Positions 46,148-57,684 of a DNA stretch of 64,000 nt are shown here, piece by piece. The notes under the pieces were generated by a model that was given only the letters and a program-made list of their open reading frames with translations, had not been told where the DNA came from and made no database searches. A program made the translations under genes and the position numbers. Source of the stretch: Paraconiothyrium sp. Pb-2020 (taxonomy: Eukaryota > Ascomycota > Dothideomycetes > Pleosporales > Didymosphaeriaceae); contig JAJUBI010000006.1 of the NCBI GenBank assembly GCA_022419385.1, forward strand, positions 2,542,001-2,606,000, in the 5' to 3' direction. Each line of letters opens with the position of its first letter. The first letter of the stretch is position 1.

Positions 46148-47780
46148 GGCACGTCTTTAGAGGAGAGCGCGGTATGAAGCCGTTATTGATTGGTTTGGGT
46201 TCGATGGTGTTGGGGCGTTCGTGTTCAAACGTTCCTCATTCTGCATTATGTTTGGGGTTGTTGCGTCGACTATGGTTCCAGCACGCTCATCAATTTTGAT
46301 TTTTCAATGTTCTAGACCTTTTCATGCGCTCCCCAATTTACGAGTTACTCGTCTCGGTACGCGATAATGAACTACAATAGAGCAAGGGGAGGCAGTCAGA
46401 ATATGCCATCTTGGCCCCAAGGCTGTAGTTCTGGCCAATAATTGTCAGTACAACTATGCTCTTCCCCCTGACCTACATGCGGGCGTCGTATTGCGAAAAG
46501 AGCCTTCCTGCCACTTCACTATATTGAACTAAGCCAATAACCTGTGCGGAGTGCGAAATGCAGCCTCGCTTGATCTTGCGTTGCGGTGACCAGCAAACGT
46601 CGTGCGACCATGGCTCCCTCTCTACGGCCTACCTGCCCTTTACTACGACCTTCACCACGCCAGCAGACTGTTGTGACACGCCAAACGTGGTGAAATCCGC
46701 CACGTACACACAATGGTGCAAGTAGGGTGGTGATCTTGTGACAAGTTGCTTCTTGCCTGCGTATCCCCTCTCGAGCTCGCGCATCGTGTATTTACTAGGT
46801 GTCTGCCTAGCCTCTTGGACCAGCGTATGATGTCATCTTGGGAAGCTCAACGCTGGATGTCGTGGCTCGCTGTCTCCAGTAAGCAAACTGTGTCCATAGT
46901 AGGAGTACTAGCTGATTGTTCTGTTCGAAAGATTGATGAAATGCGTGTCGCCTAATAGCTTGCATGATTGGGAGGCAGGTTTTGCATGCGCATCGTCCTA
47001 TTCAGTAGATACGGAGATCTGGAGTCTTGTGCCAGAAGCACCGTACGTCAGTAGCATGTACCAGATGCAAGTGATGATTGTGCTTGCAGAGGTTCGTCGC
47101 AGATCACAGTCTGCGTAGTGCGCGTGCAAAGCTCAGTAATTTAGACCACGACTGTATCGTCGACCTCGCGAGATCCTTCTTCAACGATTTCAAGTCCATG
47201 GATGGAAATGCCTGCCTACTTTGACGTCGGGGTACACCTCACCGTCGCAGCGGTCGTTCAGCCTGTTGACAAGGGCAGTGTGCTCAGCCAACGTCACCAC
47301 CCCGAGTGCTAGAGGTAGCCATGATCATGCGTCTATATACCTCTGCCGAATTGCCGCAGATTCGTGTACTCATATTGCTTTGTAGCGATGCAAGCTTCCG
47401 TATGTTGTTATCTTCAGGTTCAAATGTTGCTGTTCAAAATTAAAATGGGTGATGCAGAGATGATTACACCTTTGTCCCCTCACCTATATACTAATAGTGT
47501 AGCGGCGGACACCACATTCCGTCATGCAGGATCCGCAGTCAACAGGACCTGACTGAACGACTCCTGAGCAGTGGGTTGATGATGCCTCAGGCCCAACTCG
47601 CTGACTAACCCCATTCATCGGCGCTCCACCACTCAACCTCCGACCCAGCCATCATCGCTCCAAAACTTTCTAGAGCTATAGCAACGAACGACATCATCAC
47701 GCTGACTCCCACCTCTGGCTCCGTCCGAACATACGCACAACGAGCTGGCTTCTTACTTTGCTCAATTCCAAAATACCAAC
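46148..47780. other. Long intergenic region
   Basis: About 1.6 kb without a supported gene. Frames are under 70 codons. It includes the TIM8 promoter at the right end (a TATA-like CTATATACTA near 47485-47495). No repeats or RNA genes recognised. Confidence 0.45.
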
Positions 47781-48156
47781 ATGGACCTATCCTCCCCCCT
47801 CGCCAACGTCGACGTCTCCAAGCTCTCCGACCGCGACAAGCAAGAGCTGCAGCAATTTGTCGTCAATGAGAGCCAGAAGGCTAGGATACAATCTTGTTCG
47901 TACCCCCCTCCCGCATCTCCCCTCGCATTGGCGCCTATCCTCGAATTTGCATGTAAAGATAAATGCGCATGTGCTAATCAGGATGGCAGCTATCCACTCC
48001 CTGACCGACACCTGCTTCAAGAAGTGCATCCCCGCCGGCGGGGTCAAGAACGGAAAGCTCGACAAGTACGAGGAACCGTGCGTGCGGCAGTGCGTGGATC
48101 GATTTTTGGATGCGAACTTGGTAGTGTTGAGAGAATTGGAGAGGCTTCGAGGTTAG
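47781..48156 (+). CDS. TIM8: Mitochondrial inter-membrane-space chaperone Tim8
   Basis: Small Tim of the Tim8-Tim13 hexamer, which guides hydrophobic precursors such as Tim23 across the inter-membrane space. Two exons, 47781-47895 and 47990-48156, give 93 residues, the usual size. The twin CX3C motifs are CFKKC and CVRQC, which form the two disulphides after Mia40 import. The acceptor inside GATGGCAG (ending 47989) was chosen because it restores RIQSSIHSLTDTC and the phase; the earlier AG would break the frame. The N-terminus lacks a cleavable presequence, as expected. Confidence 0.95.
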
Positions 48157-48696
48157 AGACCCTGTGTCGGAAGGGATGGAAATTCCTGCAGGAATCCATT
48201 GTCAAGGACCAGTAAGAGATGTATGATACTCTGGGAGCAGTTATCAGATGGCAAAATGTACAATAGCGCGCGTACAGCGGAGGCTTGTATGTTAGTACAA
48301 GGCAAGAGGTGGCTTGATCATCGCTGTAACGAAAACGGCCATACAAGTTGCAGTTCTCGTGTACGAATAGGACGAATCGGGTCGATTTCATGGAACCTGG
48401 TTTGGACAATGAAATCGCTCGTCTTACCCGTAAATCATTATTGTATGCGTTTTCCGTGTACAGTTCGACAAGCTGCCCGGCAAGGTTGGTAGCAGCTTAC
48501 GCAGGAAACGCCTTCATATAAAGCTCGGCGCGTCCTTTTGCCCCCTGGGAGGCTCATGTAACTAGAGGAAGCAAAGCTTCATAGTTGGACGTAAATCTAT
48601 TACCTACCTACCTACCTCCGTGTACTGTTCATAATCTAGCGAGACGTTTCCACATGTTACGGGAGACATCTAAACGATATTCCAGCTTCTATCCGC
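48157..48696. other. Convergent intergenic region between TIM8 and PHA2
   Basis: About 540 bases between the two 3' ends. A short TACC tetranucleotide run (about 48600-48617) is the only repeat. No gene supported. Confidence 0.45.
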
Positions 48697-50008
48697 TCAC
48701 CGCGCGAGCCTATTCTCCCAACTGCCCAACCACCTCCACGACCTACATACACCGTCCAAACCTTTCAACGCCTTATTTACAGGCCCATCCTCTATCCCCT
48801 CTTCCCTCCGACCCTTCAGCTCAACAAAGAATATATAATTCCAGTTTTCCACACCAGAAGGTCGAGTATTGATGGACGTAAGATTAAGCCCATACTTTTC
48901 AAACACCGCAAGTGAGTGCGCCAAGGAACCCGGATTTGCATGGTCAATGGTGAAGCTGACGAGCGTTTTCCAATCACCCTCCCCTTGTTCATCCTTCCCA
49001 ATCTCCTTCCTATCGACCGACGTCGCATCGCCGACCTCGGCTTCAGCACGTTTTCTAATAACAAAAAACCTTGTCGTATTATCCCCGCGATCCTCGATCC
49101 CCCTCGCCAACACCTCCAACCCATGAATTTTTGCCGCAATGACACTGCTCACTGCCGCACTTTCTCCAGTAAGGTCCTCGGCCACAAGTTGCGCCGCACG
49201 AGACGTGGAACTGACGTCTTGCCTTTCCACGCCCTTGAGGTACGCGTTGAGGAAGATTTTGCACTGACCCCAGGCCTGCGGGTGAGAGTACAACTTCTTG
49301 ATCCTAGCAAGGTCACCTACAGGGCGGGCGGTAGGCTTTTGCGGGTTAGGGATAGCGGAGGTGGGCGTTACGGCACCACTGCTAAGCGGACTTTCAATCA
49401 CACCACTTCCCACCCTACTTCCTCCAGTTCTCTCAGATACTGAAATTGGGTGTGAGGCATGATGGGAATCAGGATGACCGAGGAGACAGTGCTGCACGGC
49501 GATATAGGACTCGCCGCAGACGATGATGTCAGGGTACTTGTGTTGCAGGTCGGCGAAGAGGTCGAGGGTGAAGACTACAGAGCCGTTGGACGAGTTCTCG
49601 AAGGGAACGACGCCGCGGTGGGAAGTGCCAGACTGAACAGAGGCGAAGACGTCATCGATGGTGACAACGGGGGTGAGGGTAAAGTCTGAAGAGCTGAAGG
49701 CGTCAAGGGTGGCCTGTGAGAGTTTAGCACGTATTCGGTCTTGGGGAGTGTCGTGATTGCATTTAGGGATTGTTGATAATAATCCGAACGGATTTGACGA
49801 CAAAGCAACTTGGTGTAAGGTCACGTTCTGTTTCCCCGCCACTTCACCAAACCTGCATATTCCAGATTTTTGCCCGATTAGGAGACCCACAGCACCCCTC
49901 CTCCTGATGGTGGCATGCAGCCATTGGGGCGCCTACCTGATGTGTGTAGCTCGCCACGGGCCCCAGAAAGGTTACTATTGGCTTTGGTGATCCCGGGTCT
50001 TCAGACAT
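48697..50008 (-). CDS. PHA2: Prephenate dehydratase
   Basis: Converts prephenate to phenylpyruvate in phenylalanine synthesis. Two exons, 50008-49937 and 49713-48697, give 362 residues. The joined N-terminus (TFLGPVASYTHQ, then ATLDAFSSSDFTLTPV) matches the family start. TIDDVFASVQSG, GVVPFENSSNGSV and ESYIAVQHCLLG follow in the catalytic domain, then a Ser/Pro-rich insertion typical of fungi. DNTTRFFVI contains the catalytic Thr-Arg-Phe. The C-terminal ACT domain (NPGSLAHSLAVFEKYGLNLTSINTRPS) is the phenylalanine feedback site. The intron (223 bases) is long for this locus. An in-frame ATG at 50053 would add 15 residues. Confidence 0.93.
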
Positions 50009-50866
50009 GATGTGGTGTTGTGGTGTTGCAGGCGTGAAGTTACGTATGTTCAACGATGTTCAAGCAGCGAAAATCGGAGATCGGTTATTGGTTCGGCACG
50101 CATTGCGGAGCTGTATGTCTTTGCAAGGGCGTGTAGAATGCTGCAAGATCTCACATCGCCAGATCTTCGAGTGTGCACAGTCCATCACGGAGAGATGCAG
50201 TCGTACTTGAGGTGGGGCACGGGACTTCCATGGTACCTAGGGAGGGGTCGTTTTTCTTGCTCACCCCACACTCACGACATCATCCTGAATGAATTCACCG
50301 CAACCGTTTCCAGGGTACCGTTGCTCATGCACTCATTATGAGAAGCGCAGAATACAATCTGATTCAGCTGGATAGTAAATGACTGACTAGCTGAATATCA
50401 CAAACACAATCCCTTCTTCAGGGTTGCCTACGAAACATTCGCAAAAGCAGATGACCCATAGACTTGATCGCCCTTGATCACTGTTAACCCGCTCAGATAT
50501 TGCCAACATCAGCGGGAACTTTTGTGTCGATGGAGGTGTTGAAAGCTTTTCTGTGGCAATCGGCTGCCTCTCCATGGAAGTGAGCGTGGGTTGTCAATAA
50601 GTGTCAATAAGAATGGGTAGCCCATCAGTCTAACTACCGTCAGCCGAGCTGCAGGATGATATGATGTACCCTACTCACTTTACAAACACTCCGTCAGCAT
50701 TCCTTCAACACGTTCACAACCTGGAGAGGCGACATGTCGTCTGCTCGAGGTCCTGCACGAACTTCCTCGGCGCGTCTAATTGACCTTGAGTGCGGGCAGA
50801 CGGCGTTCCTTCACTCGACGCGTGGAGTGGGGCCTCTGCCTCGCGGTCAGCGAGGGCGCACAACCG
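50009..50866. other. Intergenic region between PHA2 and eRF1
   Basis: About 860 bases between the PHA2 5' end and the eRF1 3' end. Only short frames. No RNA gene or repeat recognised. Confidence 0.4.
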
Positions 50867-52281
50867 TCAATCATCGTAAAATTCGTCTTCGTCGTCATAC
50901 TCGGCGAGCTGTTCAAAGTTGAGCTTGTAGCGCATGATGGCACCGATACCACCAAAGCCCTTGACGAACTGGTTACCCTCAGAGGAACGGTCAGAGACGA
51001 ACTCGAGGGTAGCGCCAAAGTCGCGATACTTCTCGGCCAGCCATTCTAGGAACGACATCTGATCTACGACTTCCATTTCCTGGCCAGTCTCCTTGTCCAT
51101 AAAGAGAGTGCGGTCTGCTTCCTGTATTTTGTTGGTATGGAGGATGATCTCGGAGCCTTCTGAGCTCTTCAACACCCAGCGAGTCAATTCGAGATTCTCG
51201 TAAACAATCAAAATCTCAGCGGCACCGGCTTCGAGCGCCTTCAACGTGTCGTCGATACCGTAGCACACCTTGCCAGAATCTTGCGAGATCTCATCGAAGT
51301 AGCGATTGATGAGCTTCTTCTCCTGGATGAACTTGACGTTACTGAGGGTCTCGGACGACAACTCGATAGCTTGATTGAAGCCATTTTCGCCTCCGTATGA
51401 CACGTCCACAACCTTGATGACCTTGGATTGCAAGCGCTGGTCGAACATGTCGGACTGGTTCAGGTCGTTCTTGAAATCGGCGCTACCAGCCAAAATCAGA
51501 CCTGCGACGTTGACCTTGTCGGCGGTGATGAAGTTCTGAACGGCCAACTCGGCAACCTTACGGACGTAATTGTGACGCTTCTCTTCTCGTAGACGGGCGA
51601 AACGCAGAGCGGACTGGCCACCACGACCGTGCTTCTTGGGAAGGTCAACGGAGAACTTGTGAACAATGTCGCGCGTGTTTCCAGAGAGCGTCCCGAAGAG
51701 GGCACCGTTACCATCCATGATGATGAAGCCGAACTTCTGGTCCGACTCCAGCAGCTCACTCAGCGCCTCGGTGTGAAATTTGTTGTCGCACAGGTACAGC
51801 GAGGTGTTGATGGGCTTGAAGGGCTCGAAGTCGATATTGATCTTGCGCTCCTTGCCCTCTGCGGTGATGATTTCACCACAGTAGATGACAAGACCATTCG
51901 GCGGGACCTTGGAATAGAGCTTCAAACGCTGCTGGGTAGAGGTAATGGCGGACAGAACGGAGAGGCGGTTGACGCGAGATTTGATGTTACTAGCGGTACC
52001 CTGAGTTGTCAGTCTGCGTGTACAGCGCGGCGGCAGACGTGATACGTACAAATTCTTCAGCCAACATCTTCGCCGCGCGCGAGACCTGGTCCTTGGGCGC
52101 TGTAGCGGTGTGTCAGCCATTGATCCCCCAAGCGAAGGGCATGGAGCATACGGATAATGAGCGAGATCATGCTCGTGCCGTTGCCACGGGCGGCCTCGAG
52201 GCGCTTGATCAGCTTCTTGACCTTCCATATCTCGATGTTCTTCTCGGCGTCAGCGCCTTGTCCCTGGGGAGGTGCCGACAT
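50867..52281 (-). CDS. SUP45: Translation release factor eRF1
   Basis: Recognises all three stop codons in the ribosomal A site and triggers peptide release with eRF3. Three exons, 52281-52152, 52099-52050 and 52000-50867, give 437 residues. Domain 1 carries the stop-codon motifs NIKS (in ASNIKSRVN, start of exon 3) and YxCxxxF (YLCDNKF). Domain 2 has the catalytic GGQ in HGRGGQSALRF. The C-terminal domain ends in an acidic tail (YDDEDEFYDD) that binds eRF3. The short second exon (50 bases) supplies PKDQVSRAAKMLAEEF. The motifs are standard and give no hint of stop-codon reassignment. Divergent from the AVT1-like gene. Confidence 0.97.
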
Positions 52282-52937
52282 GGCTGCGGTGGGAGCGTGA
52301 AGGCGTGTTCAGGCGGGGTGCAGCAGCGGGGCTGTGAAATTTTCGGTGGAGGGGCACGCGAGAGTGGAGGAGCCGACAGGCGGCGGGCGGGCGTGGAGGC
52401 AGATGCAACCAGGCAGCGGGCGTGCGCTGTGGGCAGTTGCAGTGCAGACGAGGTGGAGAGAGAGTCGGCGGCGTGAGCGGTGACTGGATTTATTTGCGTG
52501 GGCAGCTGGCAGGGTGTGACGCTGCGGCCTACGGCCAGTGGTGCCCTTTCACGCCCCCTGGCGGCCCCTCGCCTGGCGGCCCAATCAGGCGTGCGTTCGC
52601 GGCGGGAAGCCGTTGTCGTGACGCTGCACCATCGTGCATGCGCTCGATGATGTCGGCGGGGTTCGCAGTCTTCCTCGTGATTCCATCCCATCTATCGGGG
52701 CGCCGTGGTCTGATCCTGCACCCGGACGAGCATAAGAGAGCCCTGCCGCTCCAGAACAATGGCAGCTGCGTGGGCGTTCCCCAACCAAGCCTGGCCCGAC
52801 GATAGCCTCCGCTGCGACACTTAGTGCCCGTCCAGACCAGGATCTGTTTGATAACGACGAGACTTCGCCCTCGTCGGTCCGCTCCTCTCCCTTTCCAATC
52901 GCAGTTTGTGCGCTGAGCAACGCCGAAAGCACCCTCC
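52282..52937. promoter_or_regulatory. Divergent eRF1/AVT1-like promoter
   Basis: About 650 bases. CCAATCA occurs at 52581-52587 and CCAATC at 52895-52900, the latter just upstream of the transporter ATG. The overlapping frames on both strands are Arg/Pro/Ser-rich shadows. Confidence 0.4.
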
Positions 52938-55005
52938 ATGGACATCCGCGGCAAGCAGCCGTCGACCTGGGACGAGTACGATGGCGTGCATCGAGGCTCG
53001 GTCGACTCCACGGGCAGCACGGGTAGTCGCGTGCGCTGGGGAGTGGGAGCACATCTGGAGCGCAGAGAGAGCGGACAGAGCACCGCGACAGGTGCAGACA
53101 CGCGGTACCCAGCTCTGAGGAGGCGGGGTTCTTCGATCTCCCATGGACTGCACGCTCTGGGCGAAGCTGGCGGCGTCAACAGCATCAACAACTTCGCCCG
53201 TTCGTGGCAGCGAGCCGCAGGCTTCTTCGAGATCACTCCCGTGCGCCCTTCCTTCCGCATCGGAAACGACGACGACGGTGACGAACAGGCGGATTTCCCA
53301 CGCGCCGGCTTGTCAGCGCCCGACCACCGTTCACTCCTACGGCACGCCCTCGAAACTGACGGACGACGCCCTTCGGACGATGCCGTCGCAGATGAGGAGC
53401 AGGGCGACCCAACCGAAGAAACGCAGCTACTATCCACCGGTGTGGAGCAGCGCATAGGTTGGCTGCGAAGTCAGAGGTCAGAGAGCATATTCCAGATCGA
53501 GCCGTCACTTTCATCGCCCTTTGGAGGGAGCTATGGAACATCATATGGCAGCCTTTCGGCCCGTATCAACGAGTCGTCTATGCGTCACGCCGGTCGCTTG
53601 TTCACGGAACAACAGCTCAAGGGGGTCACCGAGCCCGAGCAGCAACGGGAACCTTTGCTGGTTAAGCAAATCGAAGAGGACGGGCACGTTATCAATGTCG
53701 TTGTTGGCCAGTCGACCCTGCCGCAGACCATCTTCAACAGCGTCAATGTGCTGGTCGGTGTGGGTTTATTAACATTGCCACTAGCTTTGAAGTACTCTGG
53801 ATGGATTGTCGGCATCGCATTCCTGACTTTTGCTGCGATAACGACGCAATACACGGCCAAGCTACTCGCGAAATGTCTTGATGTGGACAGCTCCCTCATT
53901 ACATTCGCCGACCTTGCGTATGTTTCTTTCGGCAACGGCGCACGCATTGCCGTTAGCATTCTCTTCTCCCTTGAGTTACTCGCCGCATGCGTTGCCCTTG
54001 TGGTACTCTTCGCCGACAGTATGGATGCGCTCGTGCCCGGATGGGGACTTCTTGCTTGGAAAATCGTCTGTGGTGTCATACTTATACCACTTGCCTTCCT
54101 CCCGTTACGTCTGCTCTCTTTCACGTCCATTCTAGGCGTTATGTCCTGTTTTGGAAGTAAGTGGCCTCTCACCACTAGAAAATTTTCAATCTAATAAACT
54201 GATAGTCACCATCGCGGTGTTTGTTGATGGTCTCATCAAACCGGACCAACCTGGCTCCCTTCGTCAACCCGCGACGCAGTATCTTTTTCCCGAAAATTGG
54301 ATGACGATACCTCTGTCATTCGGCTTGCTCATGTCTCCCTGGGGTGGTCATTCCGTGTTCCCCAACATCTACCGAGACATGCGACATCCGTATAAATACC
54401 GCAAAGGCTTGAACATCACATACGCTCTCACATTCCTCATCGATCTCGGCATGGCTTGCGCGGGTATTCTCATGTTTGGCGATTATGTCCGTGACGAGAT
54501 TACCAGCAACATCTTCATCACTCCCGGTTATCCAAAGGCTCTCTCTGTCTTCATCGCAATTTGCATTGCGATTGTTCCCCTGACCAAGGTCCCCTTGAAC
54601 GCTCGGCCGATCATATCCACCTTAGAAGTGCTACTAGGGCTTGATAACCGCTCGCTGGGCGCTTCCTCGTCACTGACTGGCATGTCAGGCCTGAACCGCG
54701 GCATCTTCAAGTTCATGCTCAGGATCCTCGTCATCACCGTCTTTATCCTCATCGCCATCGTATTCCCGTCTTTCGACCGCATCATGACGCTGCTCGGCAG
54801 TGTCGCTTGCTTCTCAATTTGCATCATCCTGCCGCTTGCATTCCACTTGAAGCTATTCGGGCAAGAGCTTGGAAGGGGAGAGAAGGTCATAAACTGGGCT
54901 TTGATTATTTTGAGCACGATCATGGCTGTTGTTAGTACTGTATTTGCGTGCATTCCCAAGGAGTTGATTGGCGCTGGCCCCAAGGAGATGATCAACCCTG
55001 CGTAA
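52938..55005 (+). CDS. AVT1-like vacuolar amino-acid transporter
   Basis: Amino acid/auxin permease-family protein, probably moving neutral amino acids across the vacuolar membrane by proton exchange, as yeast Avt1 does. Two exons, 52938-54156 and 54206-55005, give 672 residues. About 270 N-terminal residues are hydrophilic and Ser/Arg/acidic-rich with likely regulatory sites. About eleven hydrophobic helices follow, starting at STLPQTIFNSVNVLVGVGLLTLPLALKYSGW, the AAAP signature. SPWGGHSVFPNIYRDM and NARPIISTLE are further conserved segments. The splice (A|TC) restores CFGITIAVFVDGL. Substrate direction is inferred from the family. Confidence 0.92.
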
Positions 55006-55474
55006 GCTCGATCGCATCTTTTGGGTGGCTGTTGAGAGCTATTTCCATGTTGTAATGGGGTGGGCTGAGTCCATGCGGCGGATTGCAGTATAGATATCCC
55101 CATGCATGTATGCATTTGAAGGCGTTCATAGTGGAAGCAGATACGGCCTTCACTCGATTGTGTCGAAAGAATCCCACGTCCAATTGAACCGTATCTAAAC
55201 CTTGAGTGCATTTGTATTAGGCTTAATCTATTGTTCTGGTTGTGGGTCGTTGCAACCAGTGGTCAGCTAAGCAAGTCCCATTCTCGATGTAATTACAGAC
55301 GATGAGAGCTTGCGCGAGTCATGCACTATCCTACTGGTACTGCGCAACCATCCCACTTCACCCCCACTTTACACAAACAAACACCCCGCGACGCATCACA
55401 GCAACTTCTTAGAACCCATTTCCTTTGCTTTCGGGCTTATCCTATCTTTCGAGCCGTCGCACGACTGGGAAGTC
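55006..55474. other. Short intergenic region
   Basis: About 470 bases between the AVT1-like gene and the dehydrogenase, same strand. The dehydrogenase frame stays open upstream to an ATG at 55310, but that part does not resemble the family. Confidence 0.4.
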
Positions 55475-56344
55475 ATGTCGTACAACTTCAAAGAGAAAGT
55501 TATCCTCATCACAGGTGCAGGAAGTGGAATTGGGTGCGGTAATCCTCCTCCGCCTACGTTATTCACTGCCCGACCTACCACTTTTGCACCTTCAAAAGGA
55601 GACATACTGACAAACAACAAAAACAGCCGCGCCACCGCCGTAAAGCTCGCCTCGCTTCAAGGCACACTCGCACTCTGCGACATAAACTACGATAACCTCA
55701 AAGCCACCTCCAAATTATGCACCGGCAGTCCCAAGCCACCCTGCCTCTCCGACGTGGACGTTTCATCTGTCAAAGAAGTCCAAAACTTTGTCGACGAGAC
55801 CTTAAAAAGGTTCGGCGCCATCCACCACGTCTTCAACTGCGCAGGCGTAAACCCGACCTCTATTCCACTCGAAGACACTCCGGATGAGTATTGGGATAAA
55901 CTCGTGGGAGTTAATTTGAAAGGCGTGTTCAACGTCACGCGCGCGACCATTCCGCTCCTCAAATCAGGAGCGTCCTTCGTAAACGTCTCATCCATCTCTG
56001 GGATCCGCCCGTCCGCGCAGCAAGCCGTGTACTGTACCACCAAATATGGCCTCATCGGCTTTTCTAAATGCATGGCCTTAGAACTCGGACCGCGGGGTAT
56101 ACGGACGAATGTCGTGTGTCCGGGGTACATCAATACGCCTACGAATGCGGGGATTGTGAAGGGTGGGGCTGCGATAGAGAACATGGTACATGGGAATGCG
56201 TTGCATAGATTAGGTACGCCAGAGGAGGTGGCGGATGTGGTCGCATTTTTGTTTAGTGAAGAGAGTAGGTATATGAATGGGAGTGTGGTGGAGATTGATG
56301 GGGGGATAAAGGGTAATTCGAATCCGCCGCCGCCGAGTAAATGA
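55475..56344 (+). CDS. Short-chain dehydrogenase/reductase (classical SDR)
   Basis: NAD(P)-dependent oxidoreductase of unknown substrate. Two exons, 55475-55533 and 55627-56344, give 258 residues, the normal classical SDR size. Motifs are TGAGSGIG (13-20), NCAG (90-93), the catalytic Ser142 in NVSSISG, and Tyr155 and Lys159 in YCTTK. Asp38 at the end of the second strand suggests NAD rather than NADP. The chosen intron (donor GTGCGG, acceptor AACAG) restores GIGRATAVKLA; at 93 bases it has no in-frame stop, so retention would insert 31 residues into the cofactor loop. The tail is unusual (NSNPPPPSK). Confidence 0.92.
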   Translation: MSYNFKEKVILITGAGSGIGCGNPPPPTLFTARPTTFAPSKGDILTNNKNSRATAVKLASLQGTLALCDINYDNLKATSKLCTGSPKPPCLSDVDVSSVKEVQNFVDETLKRFGAIHHVFNCAGVNPTSIPLEDTPDEYWDKLVGVNLKGVFNVTRATIPLLKSGASFVNVSSISGIRPSAQQAVYCTTKYGLIGFSKCMALELGPRGIRTNVVCPGYINTPTNAGIVKGGAAIENMVHGNALHRLGTPEEVADVVAFLFSEESRYMNGSVVEIDGGIKGNSNPPPPSK

Positions 56345-57684
56345 TGTGCCAGGGCTGGGGTGTGAAGACTATGGAGCGGGGCCTAAAGTTGATAAGTGGG
56401 TGGATTGGGGCGAGTAACCTTTGTGTAAGGAGATGAGATCGTAGATGCTGGAGCTTGGTATGAAAGTAAGCAATAGATGTTGAAAGATTTTAAGAGCGGT
56501 TTTGTGTTACGCAGAACTCAGAACTCAGCAAGGAACTTGGGACTTGGCCAAGAACTTGGGACTCAGACTTAGGGTAGCAACTACAGAATGTAGAACACAG
56601 AATAAGCGCACATTCTACTTGCCAGATTATGCCCCAGTGCCATGGTCTTTTTGTGCCGAAGCGTTCAGAGGGTTGCTCTTCCCTCTTGTCAGATACCACA
56701 CAGAATATCTTCTCTTCCTAGACCGATCTGGTCCTTCCATCGCAACCTCTCTCCTGCCCTCTGCCTTGATAACTTTTGCAACCTTCTCACTGCTCGCGTA
56801 GGTACGTCGTCAGCATGACACAAGTAATCTAGGATAGAGCCCACGATAACGTACCACAGTATGTATTGTCGCTTGCAAATGTGTAGCAACAATGGCAATG
56901 ATACTTACATCCACAACACTTAAATGTTTCACACCGTACACGGGACTACGATGCTGTGCTCAGAAATGCGATTAGCAACGCCCAGGTTGGTTAAGCCTCC
57001 GCCGACCATCACACAGTCGCATGTCTGAATGATAGCAGACGTAAGAGTCGCCATTACACCCCGGGCCAGCATTTTGCTCAATTGACGCATACTGCGCACC
57101 TGAGCGACCGAAATTGTCTGTAACTCTCCAGAAAGAGGATATGATTTGTGCTTTGATTTCCATCTTTACCTGGACTTTGCAGGCCCAACGCACCTGACAG
57201 CTCTACGCCGATCGCGGACTACTGAAGTAGTGTACGTTGTGATCAGAGGGCTGGACTTTTCTGATTTTACTGTATTCCAAGCTTGAATTCAGGCAATGGA
57301 TCAATGTTGCGAGGGGTCGAAGCCGATTCAAGTCGTATGCAGAAGAGGATTCATGATACCTGGCCGTAGCATGTCGTCAGTATCTGCTCTACCTCGAAAG
57401 ATAGTAAAAAACGCCCAACATATCGCCAATTTGTTGAGCAAGGATAGATCGCTAGTGAAACCAACTGCCAGCATACACGGTTGAAGTTTTTGCAGCTCTG
57501 TGATGCGGTGACTGTAGTCCATCGACAGGAGTGGGCTATTGAACTGAACGTGCCGTCCAATCCCTATCCAAGCTGCCCGGCCGCGTATGCCGAGGAAACG
57601 CCGACGTCGCCGCTACCGCGCGCAACCTCAAAAGTTCCACCCGTGAACCCTTCGCGCCCACCACACCACGTCGCCCTGCGAACC
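56345..57684. other. Intergenic region with short direct repeats
   Basis: About 1.3 kb between the dehydrogenase and CWC2. At 56513-56570 there is a cluster of short direct repeats: AGAACTC twice in tandem and AACTTGGGACT twice. The CWC2 frame stays open upstream to 57481, but the added residues do not resemble the family. No other gene supported. Confidence 0.45.
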
